From positions 1-64,000 of the forward strand of contig JAEEHQ010000003.1 of assembly GCA_016280915.1 (NCBI GenBank): a stretch of 64,000 nucleotides of DNA. Direction: 5' to 3'. The notes beneath the pieces are model-generated. The model was not told where the DNA came from, ran no database searches, and saw only the letters and a list, made by a program, of their open reading frames with translations. Of this stretch, positions 37,787 through 48,634 are shown in pieces; the stretch's first letter is position 1, and every line of letters starts with the position of its first letter. The DNA is from Bacteroidales bacterium (lineage in GTDB: Bacteria > Bacteroidota > Bacteroidia > Bacteroidales > P3). The position numbers were made by a program, and so were the translations under genes.

Positions 37787-38626
37787 TTAGAGAATCTTCA
37801 ACAGCTCAACCTCGAAGATGAGGGTGGATCCTGGAGGAATGATGCCGGCAGGCTGGTCGCCATAGCCGAGGTTGTAGGGGATGTAGAGGATGTACTTAGA
37901 CCCTTCGTCCATGAGTTGCAGACCTTCGGTCCAGCCGGGGATGACGGCGTTGAGAGGGAATTCCATGGGTTCGCCACGGTCGATGCTGCTGTCGAATTTG
38001 GTGCCGTCGATGAGGGTGCCGGTGTAGTGGACGCGCACTTTGTCGGTGGCTTTTGGTTTTTTGCCGTTGCCTTTTTTGACAATTTTATATTGGAGGCCGC
38101 TCTTGGTTGTGTAGATAGATTTGTTGAGGGCGTTCTCCGTTAAGAACTTCTTGCCTGCAGCAATGTTGTCGTCCTTGCTGGCCATCATTTTGTCCTGTTC
38201 GGCACGCTGGCGTTTCTCAAATTCCTGTTGGAAGCGGGAGAGCAAGGGACGCATCATCTCGTTTGTCCAGGTGTTCTGACCTTTGTAGCAATCTATCATC
38301 GACTGACCGGCGGCTTGGCCGTTGATGCCGAGGTTTTGCTGGAGCCAGCTTTGGTAGATGTCCTTGCCGATGGCATAGGAGGCAGAGTCGTTGAAGTCTT
38401 TGAGCACGATGGGCTTGTACAAGTTGTCCATGCTTTGCTGTTTTTGATAGGCTTCGAGGGTTTCGTTGAGTGCTTTGAGGGTTGCTTCGTAGGCATCAGC
38501 TTTCTGTTTGAGCATGTTGTAGTCGGCTTCGGACATGGTGACCTTGCCGCGTTTGATTTTCACGTCCTGGGACATGGCCGTTAAGCCAAAGACCAAAAGG
38601 GCCGCAATAATGAGCGTTTTTTTCAT
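37787..38626 (-). CDS. FKBP-type peptidyl-prolyl cis-trans isomerase
   Basis: C-terminal '[43 protein letters not shown]' and FKBP N-terminal dimerization-like region. Confidence 0.93.
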   Translation of the reverse strand: MKKTLIIAALLVFGLTAMSQDVKIKRGKVTMSEADYNMLKQKADAYEATLKALNETLEAYQKQQSMDNLYKPIVLKDFNDSASYAIGKDIYQSWLQQNLGINGQAAGQSMIDCYKGQNTWTNEMMRPLLSRFQQEFEKRQRAEQDKMMASKDDNIAAGKKFLTENALNKSIYTTKSGLQYKIVKKGNGKKPKATDKVRVHYTGTLIDGTKFDSSIDRGEPMEFPLNAVIPGWTEGLQLMDEGSKYILYIPYNLGYGDQPAGIIPPGSTLIFEVELLKIL

Positions 38627-38747
38627 GGTATTTTAAAGTTATTTTGGATTATCTGTTGAGTGTATAAAGAGGGGTTTATTGCAAATAGTCGCCACAATTG
38701 GGTGATTGCGGCGACTATTCATATTGTGAATCCCTAAATGGGGGAAA

Positions 38748-39839
38748 TTATTTGTACTCTTTGGGAGTGGCACCATCGAGGATTTCCTTGCCGCAGATGG
38801 CAAGAGCGAGCATCTCGTTTTCGCCCTTGTAAATCTTGACAGGAGCAATCCAGTCGACACGCTCGGTGATTTGCTGCATCCAGGGCTTGCTGTAGCTGAT
38901 GCCGCCGGTGAGGAGGATGGCATCGACCTTGCCTTTGACGACAGCGGCCAGACGGCTGATTTCCAAAGAAACCTGATAGCAGAAAGCGTCGACCAAGAGC
39001 TGGCATTTGGGGTCGCCGGCAATGGCTTTCTTCTCCACTTCGTAGGCATCGTTGGTGCCCAGGTAGGCAACGAAACCGCCTTCGCTGGTGACCATCTTCT
39101 TGAGCTGGGCCTCGCTGTATTTGCCCGAGGTGGCCACCTCAATCAGTTTGCTGGCGTTGATGCTGCCGCAACGGGTGGGGGAGAAGGCACCGAGACCGCA
39201 AAGAGCACGGTTGACTTCGACGCAACGGCCGTGCACGTGGATGCCCACGCTGACGCCACCGCCCATGTGGGCGATGATAAGGTTGAGGTCCTCGTATTTC
39301 TTGCCCAGTTCACGAGCATAGAGTTTGGCGGTCATTTTCTGGTTCAGGCAATGCCAGATGACTCCCTCGCGGGTGGTATCGAGGTCGAAGACGGGATGGC
39401 CGGAAATCTTGGCGAAATCGGGGCGTTCGTCGACGATGCCAGGATCGGAAATATAGGCGCATTCGAGACCAATCTCCTTGGCGATGGAGTCGCCGATAAG
39501 GGCACCGAGGTTGCAGGCATGTTTGCCCTGGATGCCTTCGTGGCATTCCTGTTTCATCAGTTCGTTGACACGGTAGGTGCCGCTCTCACACGGACGGGTG
39601 AGACCGCCACGACCCATGACGATGGCAATCTCGTCGGTGCCGATGCCATGACGTTTGATCATTTCAAGAATGGCACCTTTGCGGTAGTCGAACTGGTCGG
39701 CCACTTCGGCAAATTTCTTTATTTCCTCGATGGGGTGTGATAGGTTCTCGGTGAATACTTCGGTTTCGCCCTCATAGATGGCAGCCTTGGTGGAGGTTGC
39801 ACCGGGGTTGATAACTAAGGTATACTTTTTGTTGCTCAT
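38748..39839 (-). CDS. buk: Butyrate kinase
   Basis: 'LVINPGATSTKAAIYEGE', 'AHMGGGVSVGIHVHGR', 'LTGGISYSKPW'. Confidence 0.93.
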   Translation of the reverse strand: MSNKKYTLVINPGATSTKAAIYEGETEVFTENLSHPIEEIKKFAEVADQFDYRKGAILEMIKRHGIGTDEIAIVMGRGGLTRPCESGTYRVNELMKQECHEGIQGKHACNLGALIGDSIAKEIGLECAYISDPGIVDERPDFAKISGHPVFDLDTTREGVIWHCLNQKMTAKLYARELGKKYEDLNLIIAHMGGGVSVGIHVHGRCVEVNRALCGLGAFSPTRCGSINASKLIEVATSGKYSEAQLKKMVTSEGGFVAYLGTNDAYEVEKKAIAGDPKCQLLVDAFCYQVSLEISRLAAVVKGKVDAILLTGGISYSKPWMQQITERVDWIAPVKIYKGENEMLALAICGKEILDGATPKEYK

Positions 39840-40107
39840 TTGTATTATTAGGAATAATGTTTGTAAATATCAATAATTTTTTGAGATTGCAAAGATAGTA
39901 AAAAATATTGAATTATATTGTATATTATTTGCATTTGCCGAAAAAAAAATCAACAACAATTGTTAGTTGTGTGATAATGAGAACGAAAAAGTGTCGTTTT
40001 TTTAATGTTTTTTTAGGAAAAGGAAGCTGCGAGTGCAGCTGTTATGAACACTGAGTAGGGACAGAGTGGGAGTTGCTGGTAGGGTTGCGGGGAGCTTGAG
40101 TTGACCA

Positions 40108-41046
40108 TTATTGGTGGCGGCTGCGTTTGAGCAGATAGGGAAGCATCACTTGGTCGAAGCCTTGGGCGATGTCGACAGGCTGATAATCAATTCTGTATCG
40201 GATGGCATGCTGCTTGATGTCGGCAGTTTGGTGGGCCATCTTTTCCCGATACTTGTCGGCTACTTCAGCGGGATTGACTTTCAGTTGGCGGCCTGTTTCG
40301 AGGTCGATGAATTCGGTGGGACGGTTGGGAAAGGTGAACTGGACCTCTTGTGCAAGGTGGAGGGTGTGGAAAAGGATAACCTCGTGTTTGCAATGGCGTA
40401 GGTGACGTAGGGCATCCATGAGAGGGTCCTGGTCGCTGGGTTTGACAAGGGCATCGGTGAAGATGACCACAAGAGAACGCTTGTGCAGTTGCTCGGCAAT
40501 GAGGTGCAGGGCCTCGCTAATTTGGGTGTCTTTCAGTTGTGTTTTGTCACCAGCTTTGTCGGGTGTGTGTTGTAGCAACTCCTTCTCTAACAGGCTCAGC
40601 AGATATTGTTGGTGTACACGGTTGCTGCGGCAGTCGGTTTGTAGGTCTATGCCGTTGCTGATGAGTGAAAGGCCGAAGGCGTCGCGCTGGCGAACCAACA
40701 ATTCGGAGAGGACGGCGGTAGCATAGCAGGCAAAGGTCAGTTTGTTGGGGTTCTGGAGGTTGCCATGGCGTTCGGTGGGGAAGAGCATTGAGCCGCTGTG
40801 GTCTATTACCAACTGACAACGGAGGTTGGTTTCTTCCTCGAAACGTTTGACAAAGAGTTTGTTGGTTCGGCCATAGAGTTTCCAGTCGATATTGCGTGTC
40901 GACTCGCCTGTGGTGTATTGGCGGTGCTCTGCAAACTCGACAGAAAAACCATGAAAAGGACTTCTATGTAGGCCTGTGAGGTACCCCTCAACAATCTGGC
41001 GGGCATAGAAGTCCAGCGATTTGTATTTTTCTAAATCTTCAAACAA
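40108..41046 (-). CDS. DUF58 domain-containing protein
   Basis: 'GFSVEFAEHRQYTTGESTRNIDWKLYGRTNKLFVKRFEEETN'. Confidence 0.88.
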   Translation of the reverse strand: MFEDLEKYKSLDFYARQIVEGYLTGLHRSPFHGFSVEFAEHRQYTTGESTRNIDWKLYGRTNKLFVKRFEEETNLRCQLVIDHSGSMLFPTERHGNLQNPNKLTFACYATAVLSELLVRQRDAFGLSLISNGIDLQTDCRSNRVHQQYLLSLLEKELLQHTPDKAGDKTQLKDTQISEALHLIAEQLHKRSLVVIFTDALVKPSDQDPLMDALRHLRHCKHEVILFHTLHLAQEVQFTFPNRPTEFIDLETGRQLKVNPAEVADKYREKMAHQTADIKQHAIRYRIDYQPVDIAQGFDQVMLPYLLKRSRHQ

Positions 41047-41123
41047 AACCTATCATTTTCTACCTAAGGCTGCTGGTTGAAAAAGAAAGGGAAGCAGGAC
41101 GAAAGGTAGTAGGTATATATGGG

Positions 41124-41438
41124 TTAGAGTAAGGCGTTGATTTTGTCGGTAAGAGTGGATTTCTGCACGAGTCCTACGCTCTTGTCCTTGAGTTCGCCAT
41201 TTTTGAAGAAAAGGACGGTAGGAACATTGCGGATGCGGTAGCGGGCAGCGATGGCAGGGCATTCCTCCACATCGGCTTTTCCGACGGCGCAACGACCCTC
41301 ATACTCGGTTGCTACTTCTTCAACGATGGGTGCAAGGGCTTTGCAAGGGCCGCACCAGGTGGCACTAAAATCGACCATAACGACGGGATTGGCATTCAGG
41401 ACCTCGTCGAAGTTTTGTTCTGTGATGTTGATTTCCAT
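41124..41438 (-). CDS. trxA: Thioredoxin
   Basis: 'VDFSATWCGPCKALAPIVEEVA'. Confidence 0.95.
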   Translation of the reverse strand: MEINITEQNFDEVLNANPVVMVDFSATWCGPCKALAPIVEEVATEYEGRCAVGKADVEECPAIAARYRIRNVPTVLFFKNGELKDKSVGLVQKSTLTDKINALL

Positions 41439-41617
41439 GTTTTATAGTATTATTCTGTTGTTATTTTTCTGCCTGCAAAAATACAAAAAAAAATAGTATT
41501 AGTTGGTATTATTCTAAAATAAAAATGTTTTCACCAGCGGTGGGTGCGTAAATCTTTTGGCATCAGGCGGTTGTGCATTGCTTCAAAAAAAAGTTGATAA
41601 CTCTATCGCCATAACAT

Positions 41618-41648
41618 TTTGCCATAAGGGATTTTTTGTGTATTTTTG
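41618..41648 (+). promoter_or_regulatory. Bacteroidota-type promoter (TTTG-N19-TATTTTTG), long leader to the transglycosylase gene
   Basis: TTTG 41618-41621, TATTTTTG 41641-41648. Confidence 0.6.
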
Positions 41649-41826
41649 CACTCTCATTAGGATGAAAAGTCTGCCCTCCGATAGGACTTATATCTTTGTG
41701 TGAGTGAGTATGTACGCCAAGCCCCGATTGAATTGCTGGAGATTACAACAGTATTTGTTGGAGACGGTTTTTGGGTTTTGCAGGATTGTCGTTGGGGGAG
41801 TAGGCGTTAATTAAGTATAATACATT

Positions 41827-43122
41827 ATGAAACGTTTTTGCTATATTGTACTCTTTTTTCTGCTTATCGGCCCAATAACCTGCCCTGAGGTCAAAGCCCA
41901 GTTTATTCCCACTAATCCCGAGGCTGCAGATTTGGCCGACCAGTATGTGTCTAATTACGACAGCCTCCTCAACAGCTTTATCTTGAGTCGGTATGTGGCC
42001 ACTTCCCGTCGCCACAGAGCCAATATCAACACCGATTACGCTTTCGATCAGATACACGACACGGTAATTGCCAATAGGTTGAAGTCGCTCCATACGGTAA
42101 TACCGATGACCTACAACAGCGAGGTCCGTTCGTATATCCGCATGTATTTAAATCGCATGAAGACCCGCTTGGATGTGATGCTGACTTTGTCGGAGTTCTA
42201 TTTCCCTATTTTCGAGCAGTCTTTGGCCAAATACAATGTGCCCGAAGAGCTTAAATACCTTACCATTGTCGAGTCGGCCATGAATCCTCAGGCCACTTCG
42301 CGTGTGGGTGCTGCAGGCTTATGGCAGTTTATGTACACCACGGGTAAAAACTATGGATTGGAGGTCAACTCTATTATCGATGAGCGTCGAGACACCTATA
42401 AGTCCTCCGATGCCGCTGCCCACTATATCCATGACCTCTACCGCATTTTTGGCGACTGGCAGTTGGCCATCGCCGCTTATAACTGTGGTCCTGGCAATAT
42501 CAACAAGGCCATCGCCCGCTCGGGTGGTAAGCATGATTTCTGGCAGATCTATTCTTATCTTCCCAGAGAGACCCGCGGCTACATTCCCGCTTTTATCGCT
42601 GCCACCTACATCATGAATTTCTATCCCGAGCATGGTCTTCATCCTAAGCGTGTGTCCATTCCTTTGCGTACCGACACCGTTATGGTTGAGCGCAATATGA
42701 TGTTTCATTTTGTGAACAAATATATTGGTGTGTCCATAGAAGAACTACGTTCGCTGAACCCCCAATATCGTGCCGACTATATTCCAGGCGAAGGAGGCTC
42801 ATACCCGCTATGCTTACCAACCGAAAAAATGAACGAGCTCATCATGTGGGCCGACTCTATCTTTGTCGCCTCGGAGGATTCTATCAGTCGTCGCACCCTC
42901 ATTACTCCTACTGTTACCGAGAGTGCACCTCCTGCTTCCTCCCGCAGCACCGTTTCGAGTTCCAGAAAAGCTGCCAAACCAACTTCCTATCATAAGGTTC
43001 GTCGTGGTGAGACGCTCACCTCTATCGCCGCCGCCCATGGCACTACGGTGAAGAAAATCAAGAAACTCAACGGCCTGAAGTCTGACAAAATTCGCTACGG
43101 TCAGCGTCTTAAGGTACGGTAG
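41827..43122 (+). CDS. Lytic transglycosylase with LysM domain (MltD-like)
   Basis: 'ESAMNPQATSRVGAAGLWQFMYTTGKNYGL', 'AAYNCGPGNINKAI', C-terminal LysM. Confidence 0.92.
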   Translation: MKRFCYIVLFFLLIGPITCPEVKAQFIPTNPEAADLADQYVSNYDSLLNSFILSRYVATSRRHRANINTDYAFDQIHDTVIANRLKSLHTVIPMTYNSEVRSYIRMYLNRMKTRLDVMLTLSEFYFPIFEQSLAKYNVPEELKYLTIVESAMNPQATSRVGAAGLWQFMYTTGKNYGLEVNSIIDERRDTYKSSDAAAHYIHDLYRIFGDWQLAIAAYNCGPGNINKAIARSGGKHDFWQIYSYLPRETRGYIPAFIAATYIMNFYPEHGLHPKRVSIPLRTDTVMVERNMMFHFVNKYIGVSIEELRSLNPQYRADYIPGEGGSYPLCLPTEKMNELIMWADSIFVASEDSISRRTLITPTVTESAPPASSRSTVSSSRKAAKPTSYHKVRRGETLTSIAAAHGTTVKKIKKLNGLKSDKIRYGQRLKVR

Positions 43123-43194
43123 CGGGAGATGGGCTCCACATAGTTTTTTTGGCGGAGCTACCATTTCAATAGAACAAATGTAAGTAAGCACAAT

Positions 43195-43500
43195 ATGAAG
43201 ACTTTTTTACTCAAATTCTGGAAAATCATAAAGAACAAATATGTGGCTGCCACGCTGATTTTCCTACTTATCTTCCTCTTTTTGGGAGAGAATAACGTGC
43301 GTGTTATTCATCGGCTAAGGCGTGAGCTTAATGACCTCAACAAGGAAGCCCGACTTATTGAGAAGGACATCAAGCAGGACAGCTTGGAAGCCGAGAATCT
43401 TTTTGGAAGCAAGGAGGCGTTGGAGGCCTATGGCCGCGAGCATTATTATATGAAGCGCGACAATGAGGATATCTTTATCGTCAAAAACAACAATGAGTAG
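43195..43500 (+). CDS. Septum formation initiator family protein (FtsB/DivIC-like)
   Basis: TM plus coiled coil, 'GREHYYMKRDNEDIFIV'. Confidence 0.8.
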   Translation: MKTFLLKFWKIIKNKYVAATLIFLLIFLFLGENNVRVIHRLRRELNDLNKEARLIEKDIKQDSLEAENLFGSKEALEAYGREHYYMKRDNEDIFIVKNNNE

Positions 43501-43554
43501 TCCTTTTGAAAGACAAAAGTACCAATTGAAGTTTCCTAAAAGTATGGCTATTCT

Positions 43555-44151
43555 ATGAAAAAGAAGCTTTCTATTCTTTGCCTCCTCATGGTGGGAGTGT
43601 GGTTCTTTACCTCTTGCGATACGGTAAAGCGATTTTTGTCAACAGACTTGGAAGAGGAGGATTATTCTTTAGGTGAACTTTATGTTGACGAATATGTCAA
43701 GGAGGTGCCCTTTGTGCCCACACCTTCGGAAGAGGCTAAGGCTGAAGGTCGTGTGAATTCTTTGGGTATAGAACGTGAGGAGGGAGACAATGAGGCGCTA
43801 TACGATGCCATCCAGTCTTGGATAGGAACACCCTATCGTTATGGCGGCACCACAAAGGCCGGCATTGACTGTTCTGGCTTTGTGGGCAATATCTATCAGG
43901 AGGTCTACAATAAGAAACTCCAGCGTGTGGCAAACGACATGCAGCAGGATTGTACCTTAATCTCTCGGAGCGAACTCAAGGAAGGCGATTTGGTCTTTTT
44001 TACCAACAGCAAGGGTAGGGTGTCGCATGTGGGTATCTATCTGAAAAATGATATCTTTGCACATTCTTCCACATCCAGAGGTGTCATTATTAGCCGTTTG
44101 GGAGATAGCTATTGGTCAAAGCATTTTTATAAGGGTGGTCGCGTCAATTGA
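43555..44151 (+). CDS. NlpC/P60 (C40) family lipoprotein
   Basis: 'GTPYRYGGTTKAGIDCSGFVGNIY...GDLVFFTNSKGRVSHVGIYL'. Confidence 0.92.
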   Translation: MKKKLSILCLLMVGVWFFTSCDTVKRFLSTDLEEEDYSLGELYVDEYVKEVPFVPTPSEEAKAEGRVNSLGIEREEGDNEALYDAIQSWIGTPYRYGGTTKAGIDCSGFVGNIYQEVYNKKLQRVANDMQQDCTLISRSELKEGDLVFFTNSKGRVSHVGIYLKNDIFAHSSTSRGVIISRLGDSYWSKHFYKGGRVN

Positions 44152-44242
44152 GCGATAATTGCAATTGAAATGTTGTAAATTGCAATAGGAAACTCCCCAC
44201 AGCTTTATGGTGCAATAGGGCTGACTGTTGATAAGATTTTTT

Positions 44243-44575
44243 TTACTTTACGGGGTAACCCATTTCTTTGAGTAAGACAGACAAACGGTCACGAAAGTCG
44301 CCTTGAATGATGATTTGGCCGTCTTTTATGCTGCCGCCAACACCACATTTGCTTTTAAGGGTACGTCCAAGGTCGCTGAGATCTTCTTCAGTACCCACAA
44401 AATTATCGACAATAGTGACGGTTTTTCCTCCTCTCCCGCTACGTTCCATGCGGAGATGCAGTTTCTGTTGCTGGGGAGGCAACGTTTCCATCACATCGTT
44501 GTCTCCCTCGTACTCGTATTGGTAGTCGGGATTAGTGGAATAAACCACACCCACTTTGTTCTTGTTTTTGGACAT
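44243..44575 (-). CDS. SUI1/eIF1-like translation initiation factor (YciH-like)
   Basis: 'RSGRGGKTVTIVDNF...LKSKCGVGGSIKDGQIIIQGDFRDRL'. Confidence 0.92.
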   Translation of the reverse strand: MSKNKNKVGVVYSTNPDYQYEYEGDNDVMETLPPQQQKLHLRMERSGRGGKTVTIVDNFVGTEEDLSDLGRTLKSKCGVGGSIKDGQIIIQGDFRDRLSVLLKEMGYPVK

Positions 44576-44604
44576 GCTGGTTAATTGTAAAGCAAGGGTT
44601 CTCT

Positions 44605-45585
44605 TTATCTCTTTTTGGGCATTAGTTGGTCGTGGACCATCTGTAGTTGGTCTTGTACAAGTTGGAACGCCTCAGCGGGATTTTGTGACCGAAGGGGCTT
44701 TTTCATGTCGCGTTTCAAGATTTTGAGACTCTGTTTGTGGTTGACAAAATGGAGGTTTTCGCCCACATTCTCTCCTTCGCCGTCGATGTTCACCCATTTG
44801 TCCACATTACCGCTCACCCACACCTCGTTGGCTTTGAACATCTCCACGTGTTGGCTGAGCTCGAAATGATTGGCATACACCAGAGGGCCTGTAATGGGCA
44901 CATGTTCAATGGGAATCTTGTCGACGATGCTGATGTCGATAAGGCCATCGTCCAGTTTGGCTTGAGGGGCAATGGCGGCATTATAACCGAACTGGTTGCT
45001 GTTGGCAAAAGTTGTGAACCAAGCCTTGCGTTTGATTTCCTTTCCGTCAATCACCAGGGTGTAGTCTTTTTCTTTATAAGAGGGGTATTCGCGAAGAATG
45101 AGATTCAGATAAGCCGAAAAGCCGCGCAGTTTGGCTGCCTGCATCAGTCGGGCGATATAAGCATCGAAACCCACACCGGCGATGCTTGCAATATAGTATT
45201 TGTCGTTTAAAGTGATGGTGTCTATCAACCCTTGGTTGTCCTGATTGAGCACACGGATGGCCAAGGCCGGAGATAAGGGGATTTTCATACAGCGGGCCAA
45301 ACCGTTGCCAGAACCGCATGGAATGATGCCCAGCGTGGCATCGCTTCCGTGGATGCCTGCAATCACATCGTTAACACTTCCATCTCCACCCACAGCCACT
45401 ATCACGTCAAACCCCTCGTCGGCACCCTTGCGTGCTATCTCGGTGCCATGGTGGATTCGTTCGGTATAACGAATCTCGTAGTCATAGAGGTCTTGGTTGA
45501 GGTTGTTGGGTAACAGTCGCTCAATCTTTTTCTGTCTGCCAACGCCCGAAATAGGGTTGACTATCACCAGCATTTTCTTTTTCAT
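44605..45585 (-). CDS. Diacylglycerol/lipid kinase family protein (YegS/BmrU-like)
   Basis: 'VIVAVGGDGSVNDVIAGI...GIIPCGSGNGLAR'. Confidence 0.92.
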   Translation of the reverse strand: MKKKMLVIVNPISGVGRQKKIERLLPNNLNQDLYDYEIRYTERIHHGTEIARKGADEGFDVIVAVGGDGSVNDVIAGIHGSDATLGIIPCGSGNGLARCMKIPLSPALAIRVLNQDNQGLIDTITLNDKYYIASIAGVGFDAYIARLMQAAKLRGFSAYLNLILREYPSYKEKDYTLVIDGKEIKRKAWFTTFANSNQFGYNAAIAPQAKLDDGLIDISIVDKIPIEHVPITGPLVYANHFELSQHVEMFKANEVWVSGNVDKWVNIDGEGENVGENLHFVNHKQSLKILKRDMKKPLRSQNPAEAFQLVQDQLQMVHDQLMPKKR

Positions 45586-45621
45586 ATTTCTGTTTGTTTG
45601 GAGGTTCTTGCTTGTGTGCGA

Positions 45622-47619
45622 TTACCTTAGCTCATCATTGATGAGGCGGTGGTTGTATTGTTGCACAATGGACTTGAGCAATTCGATGTTGCCATCTCCT
45701 TCCTCTTTTTCCTGACCCAATACGGCCACTTTGCCGTCGCTTGTCTCCAGTTGGTAGTAGCCGTTGCCGAAAGCAATCTGCCATCCGTTCTTGGGGTTGC
45801 GGAAAGCGCTGGTGCCAAAACAAACAGTCTGGGCCTGAATGCCTAAGTAGTCGAGGAGGGTGGGCATGATATCTATCTGCTGCATGAGGCGGGGATAAAC
45901 TTTGTGGGTACTCCATCCCTCGCCAAATTGGGGCACGAAGAATTCTTCATGCAATGGGATGTAGAACATCATGGGGATGCGATACCAGCCATTGTAGTCG
46001 TTATATTCGCGTTGCAAGCCTTGGCCGCTGTGGTCGGCTGTGATGACGAAGATGGTGTTCTCGTACCAAGCGGTCTTACGGGCAGCATCAAAGAATTTCC
46101 TTAATGCGTTGTCGCTGTACATCACCACTTTACAAATGGGGTGGGGACCATCGTTGAAGTCGTTCTCATGCCCCGGCTGCATGGTGTAGGGATGGTGGGA
46201 AGAGAGGGTGAAGACACCGGCCATGAAAGGCTGTTGGAAAGTACTGAGTTTGCGCACCATATACTGCAGATAGTATTCGTCGAAGATACCCCAGCAACCA
46301 TCGAAATCGCTCTTCTTGGCATAGCGGTCAGCCATGTATTCATTCTGCCCGTAATATTCCTGGAAGCCTAATTTCTGGCATAGCTTATCGAAATTCATCA
46401 CGCCATTGTAGCTACCATGGAAGAATGCTGTATGGTAGCCGTTGTGGCTGAGAATATTGGGTAATGCGTTGAGGCTGTCACCCGCATAGTCGCTCATCAT
46501 CAGCGGGAATGTCATCAGCGTGGGTACCGAGCTGAAGACAGCTGGAATACCCTCAATGGATTTCTTGCCGTTGGCTCGGCCTTGGTAGACGACGCTGTGT
46601 TGGTACAGCGAGTCGAGGAATGGAGTGAACGAAGGCATCGTGCCCTTGTTGTAGCAACCCATATATTCCTGCGAGAAGCTTTCCAATACAATGACAACCA
46701 CGTTTTTGCGACTAAGCGTCATTTCTGTGCTCCTACGTCCTAATGAGTCAGGTGCATTGGATTGAAGCCATTGTCCAGCCTTGGGTGCCCAGCCTTCGAA
46801 GGCTGAATTGGTATAATTGGTGATATTGGTGTCGGGTGCGAAAACTGGATTGTAGAGGGCTGTAGCCTTGGCAGGTTCCATGTACTCCACTTCATTCAAA
46901 GTGCCACCATTGAAAGTGCGAACAATATTATAGCCGCTGTTGGTTACCAAAGCGCAATTCTTGGCTTGACAATACTTGGTGGTGTCGTGCCACTCGATAT
47001 TCTTGCCAAAACCACCACGGATAAGGAACAACACGCAGGCTGCGCCCAACACCAAACCCACCAAGTCGTTGGCACGATGGTTGCGATAGCGGTTGCGGGG
47101 AAGCAGTTTCATGTTTCCCCCCACCCAGAAAAGGATAATGGTGATGATGATGGCAAAAACCGTGGAATGCCAGTAGTCGACAACAAAGTGAGGCCACAGG
47201 GCTCCCATGTTGCCGCTGATGCCAAGATAACGGAATATTTCGCCACTAAGGCGGCGGTAGGTATACTGGTAGTAGGCCGAGTCGCAGATGTCCGCAATCA
47301 GCATGGCCATGATGGGCAGATAGTAGAACCCAATCTCGGTTATGCGATGGTAATGTTTGTTCCAGCGGAAGTTAAAAGGGATGAGGTTGAGGGCGTAATA
47401 GGCCATTAGCATGCAGCCAATGGTGGCTATGCCAAAAATGATGTTGCCCCAAAGGATGCCCATCCATTCGCTAAAGTCGGCCACATTGAAAATGCGGGTA
47501 TTGTCAAGATAAAAGAATACTTGTGCTGCCAGCAATACAAAGAATGCTAACAATGACTTATATAATAAGTATATATATATATTATTGGTCCTTAACCAAG
47601 GACGACTTTTTCTACTCAT
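45622..47619 (-). CDS. LTA synthase-family sulfatase-like membrane protein
   Basis: 665 aa; 'NVVVIVLESFSQEYMG', 'FVITADHSGQG'. Confidence 0.88.
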   Translation of the reverse strand: MSRKSRPWLRTNNIYIYLLYKSLLAFFVLLAAQVFFYLDNTRIFNVADFSEWMGILWGNIIFGIATIGCMLMAYYALNLIPFNFRWNKHYHRITEIGFYYLPIMAMLIADICDSAYYQYTYRRLSGEIFRYLGISGNMGALWPHFVVDYWHSTVFAIIITIILFWVGGNMKLLPRNRYRNHRANDLVGLVLGAACVLFLIRGGFGKNIEWHDTTKYCQAKNCALVTNSGYNIVRTFNGGTLNEVEYMEPAKATALYNPVFAPDTNITNYTNSAFEGWAPKAGQWLQSNAPDSLGRRSTEMTLSRKNVVVIVLESFSQEYMGCYNKGTMPSFTPFLDSLYQHSVVYQGRANGKKSIEGIPAVFSSVPTLMTFPLMMSDYAGDSLNALPNILSHNGYHTAFFHGSYNGVMNFDKLCQKLGFQEYYGQNEYMADRYAKKSDFDGCWGIFDEYYLQYMVRKLSTFQQPFMAGVFTLSSHHPYTMQPGHENDFNDGPHPICKVVMYSDNALRKFFDAARKTAWYENTIFVITADHSGQGLQREYNDYNGWYRIPMMFYIPLHEEFFVPQFGEGWSTHKVYPRLMQQIDIMPTLLDYLGIQAQTVCFGTSAFRNPKNGWQIAFGNGYYQLETSDGKVAVLGQEKEEGDGNIELLKSIVQQYNHRLINDELR

Positions 47620-48548
47620 TTAGGACGGTAGTTAGATTTTGATAGGATTTTTTGTGCATCGGTCTCCTCAAAGAGTTCATCCATGGAGACTCCGGTATTC
47701 TCTACATATCGGCTCACTATCTTCCATCCGATATAATAGGGGGTGCGGGGCGACGAGTCGCGGAAGGCGTTGGTCTTGGGAGCGTCGTCAATAAGGTTGT
47801 GGAAACGCATGTAGTCGTTGTCATACAGCACCTTTTTCTGCAACAGATAGCTCCACACGTTGGTTTCGTTCTTCTGCATCCATTCCATTTGCGGTTTGCT
47901 GTAGCGCATAAGGATGCTGTCGGGGGTGCCCGGGAGGGTCTGCTCGGCAAAATAAATTGCCTTGCCCTCTGCCACCATATAGTCCAGCAGCGACATCTCT
48001 TTGTCCTGTGGTATGGCGATATGCTGGCGGCCGATGGCCTCCATACAGTCGGTTACCAGATACTGGCGGCGGCTCTGCTGCACCAGGAACAGGGGACTAT
48101 TGAAGTAGTTGAATTTTTCGGTGTAAGGCAGGATGTACTGGTCGAGGCTGATAACCAGTTCGTGACTGTTGCAACCCACTCGCATGTCATAGTCGAACAT
48201 GCCGGAGACAAAAGTGTAAACTTTGTCATAACGCAGGGTAGGGGAGAGCTCTTGGGCGCGTTTGAGTGCCTTGCCCAACTCCTCCGACTCCTCCTGCATG
48301 TCCCCGAACACGCTGTCCACCAGTCGGTAAACCTCACGCATGGTGGGATCTTGTACAAAACCCGACAGCATCTGCATGAAATCTGGATTGTTGGGTTGTA
48401 TGTTCAGCAATTCGGTGGAATATTCGCCCGACACGGATTGCAGTTTGCCTTGCAACTGTTCCATGGGGGTATCAAACAACACCCTTTCGAAGCGGTGCAA
48501 TTGCACCGCTTCGTCAGATGTATAATGGCAGGCGGACACGAGAACCAT
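47616..48548 (-). CDS. GldB-like lipoprotein (start codon uncertain)
   Basis: 'YYIGWKIVSRYVENTGVSMDELFEETDAQKILSKSNYRPK' GldB-like C-terminus; in-frame upstream codons encode KNRKITKRFFIFFLAWAGMVLVSAC. Confidence 0.75.
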   Translation of the reverse strand: MVLVSACHYTSDEAVQLHRFERVLFDTPMEQLQGKLQSVSGEYSTELLNIQPNNPDFMQMLSGFVQDPTMREVYRLVDSVFGDMQEESEELGKALKRAQELSPTLRYDKVYTFVSGMFDYDMRVGCNSHELVISLDQYILPYTEKFNYFNSPLFLVQQSRRQYLVTDCMEAIGRQHIAIPQDKEMSLLDYMVAEGKAIYFAEQTLPGTPDSILMRYSKPQMEWMQKNETNVWSYLLQKKVLYDNDYMRFHNLIDDAPKTNAFRDSSPRTPYYIGWKIVSRYVENTGVSMDELFEETDAQKILSKSNYRPK

Positions 48549-48634
48549 GCCCGCCCAGGCCAGAAAAAATATGAAAAACCTTTTCGTGATCTTTCTGTTT
48601 TTAAGTGATTACTATATCTTTTAGGGTCATCGCC

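Noticed and set aside
44157-44190. TTGCAATT...AATTGCAA inverted repeat after the NlpC/P60 gene as terminator
   Set aside because: AT-rich weak stem with no following T tract; not strong enough to call.
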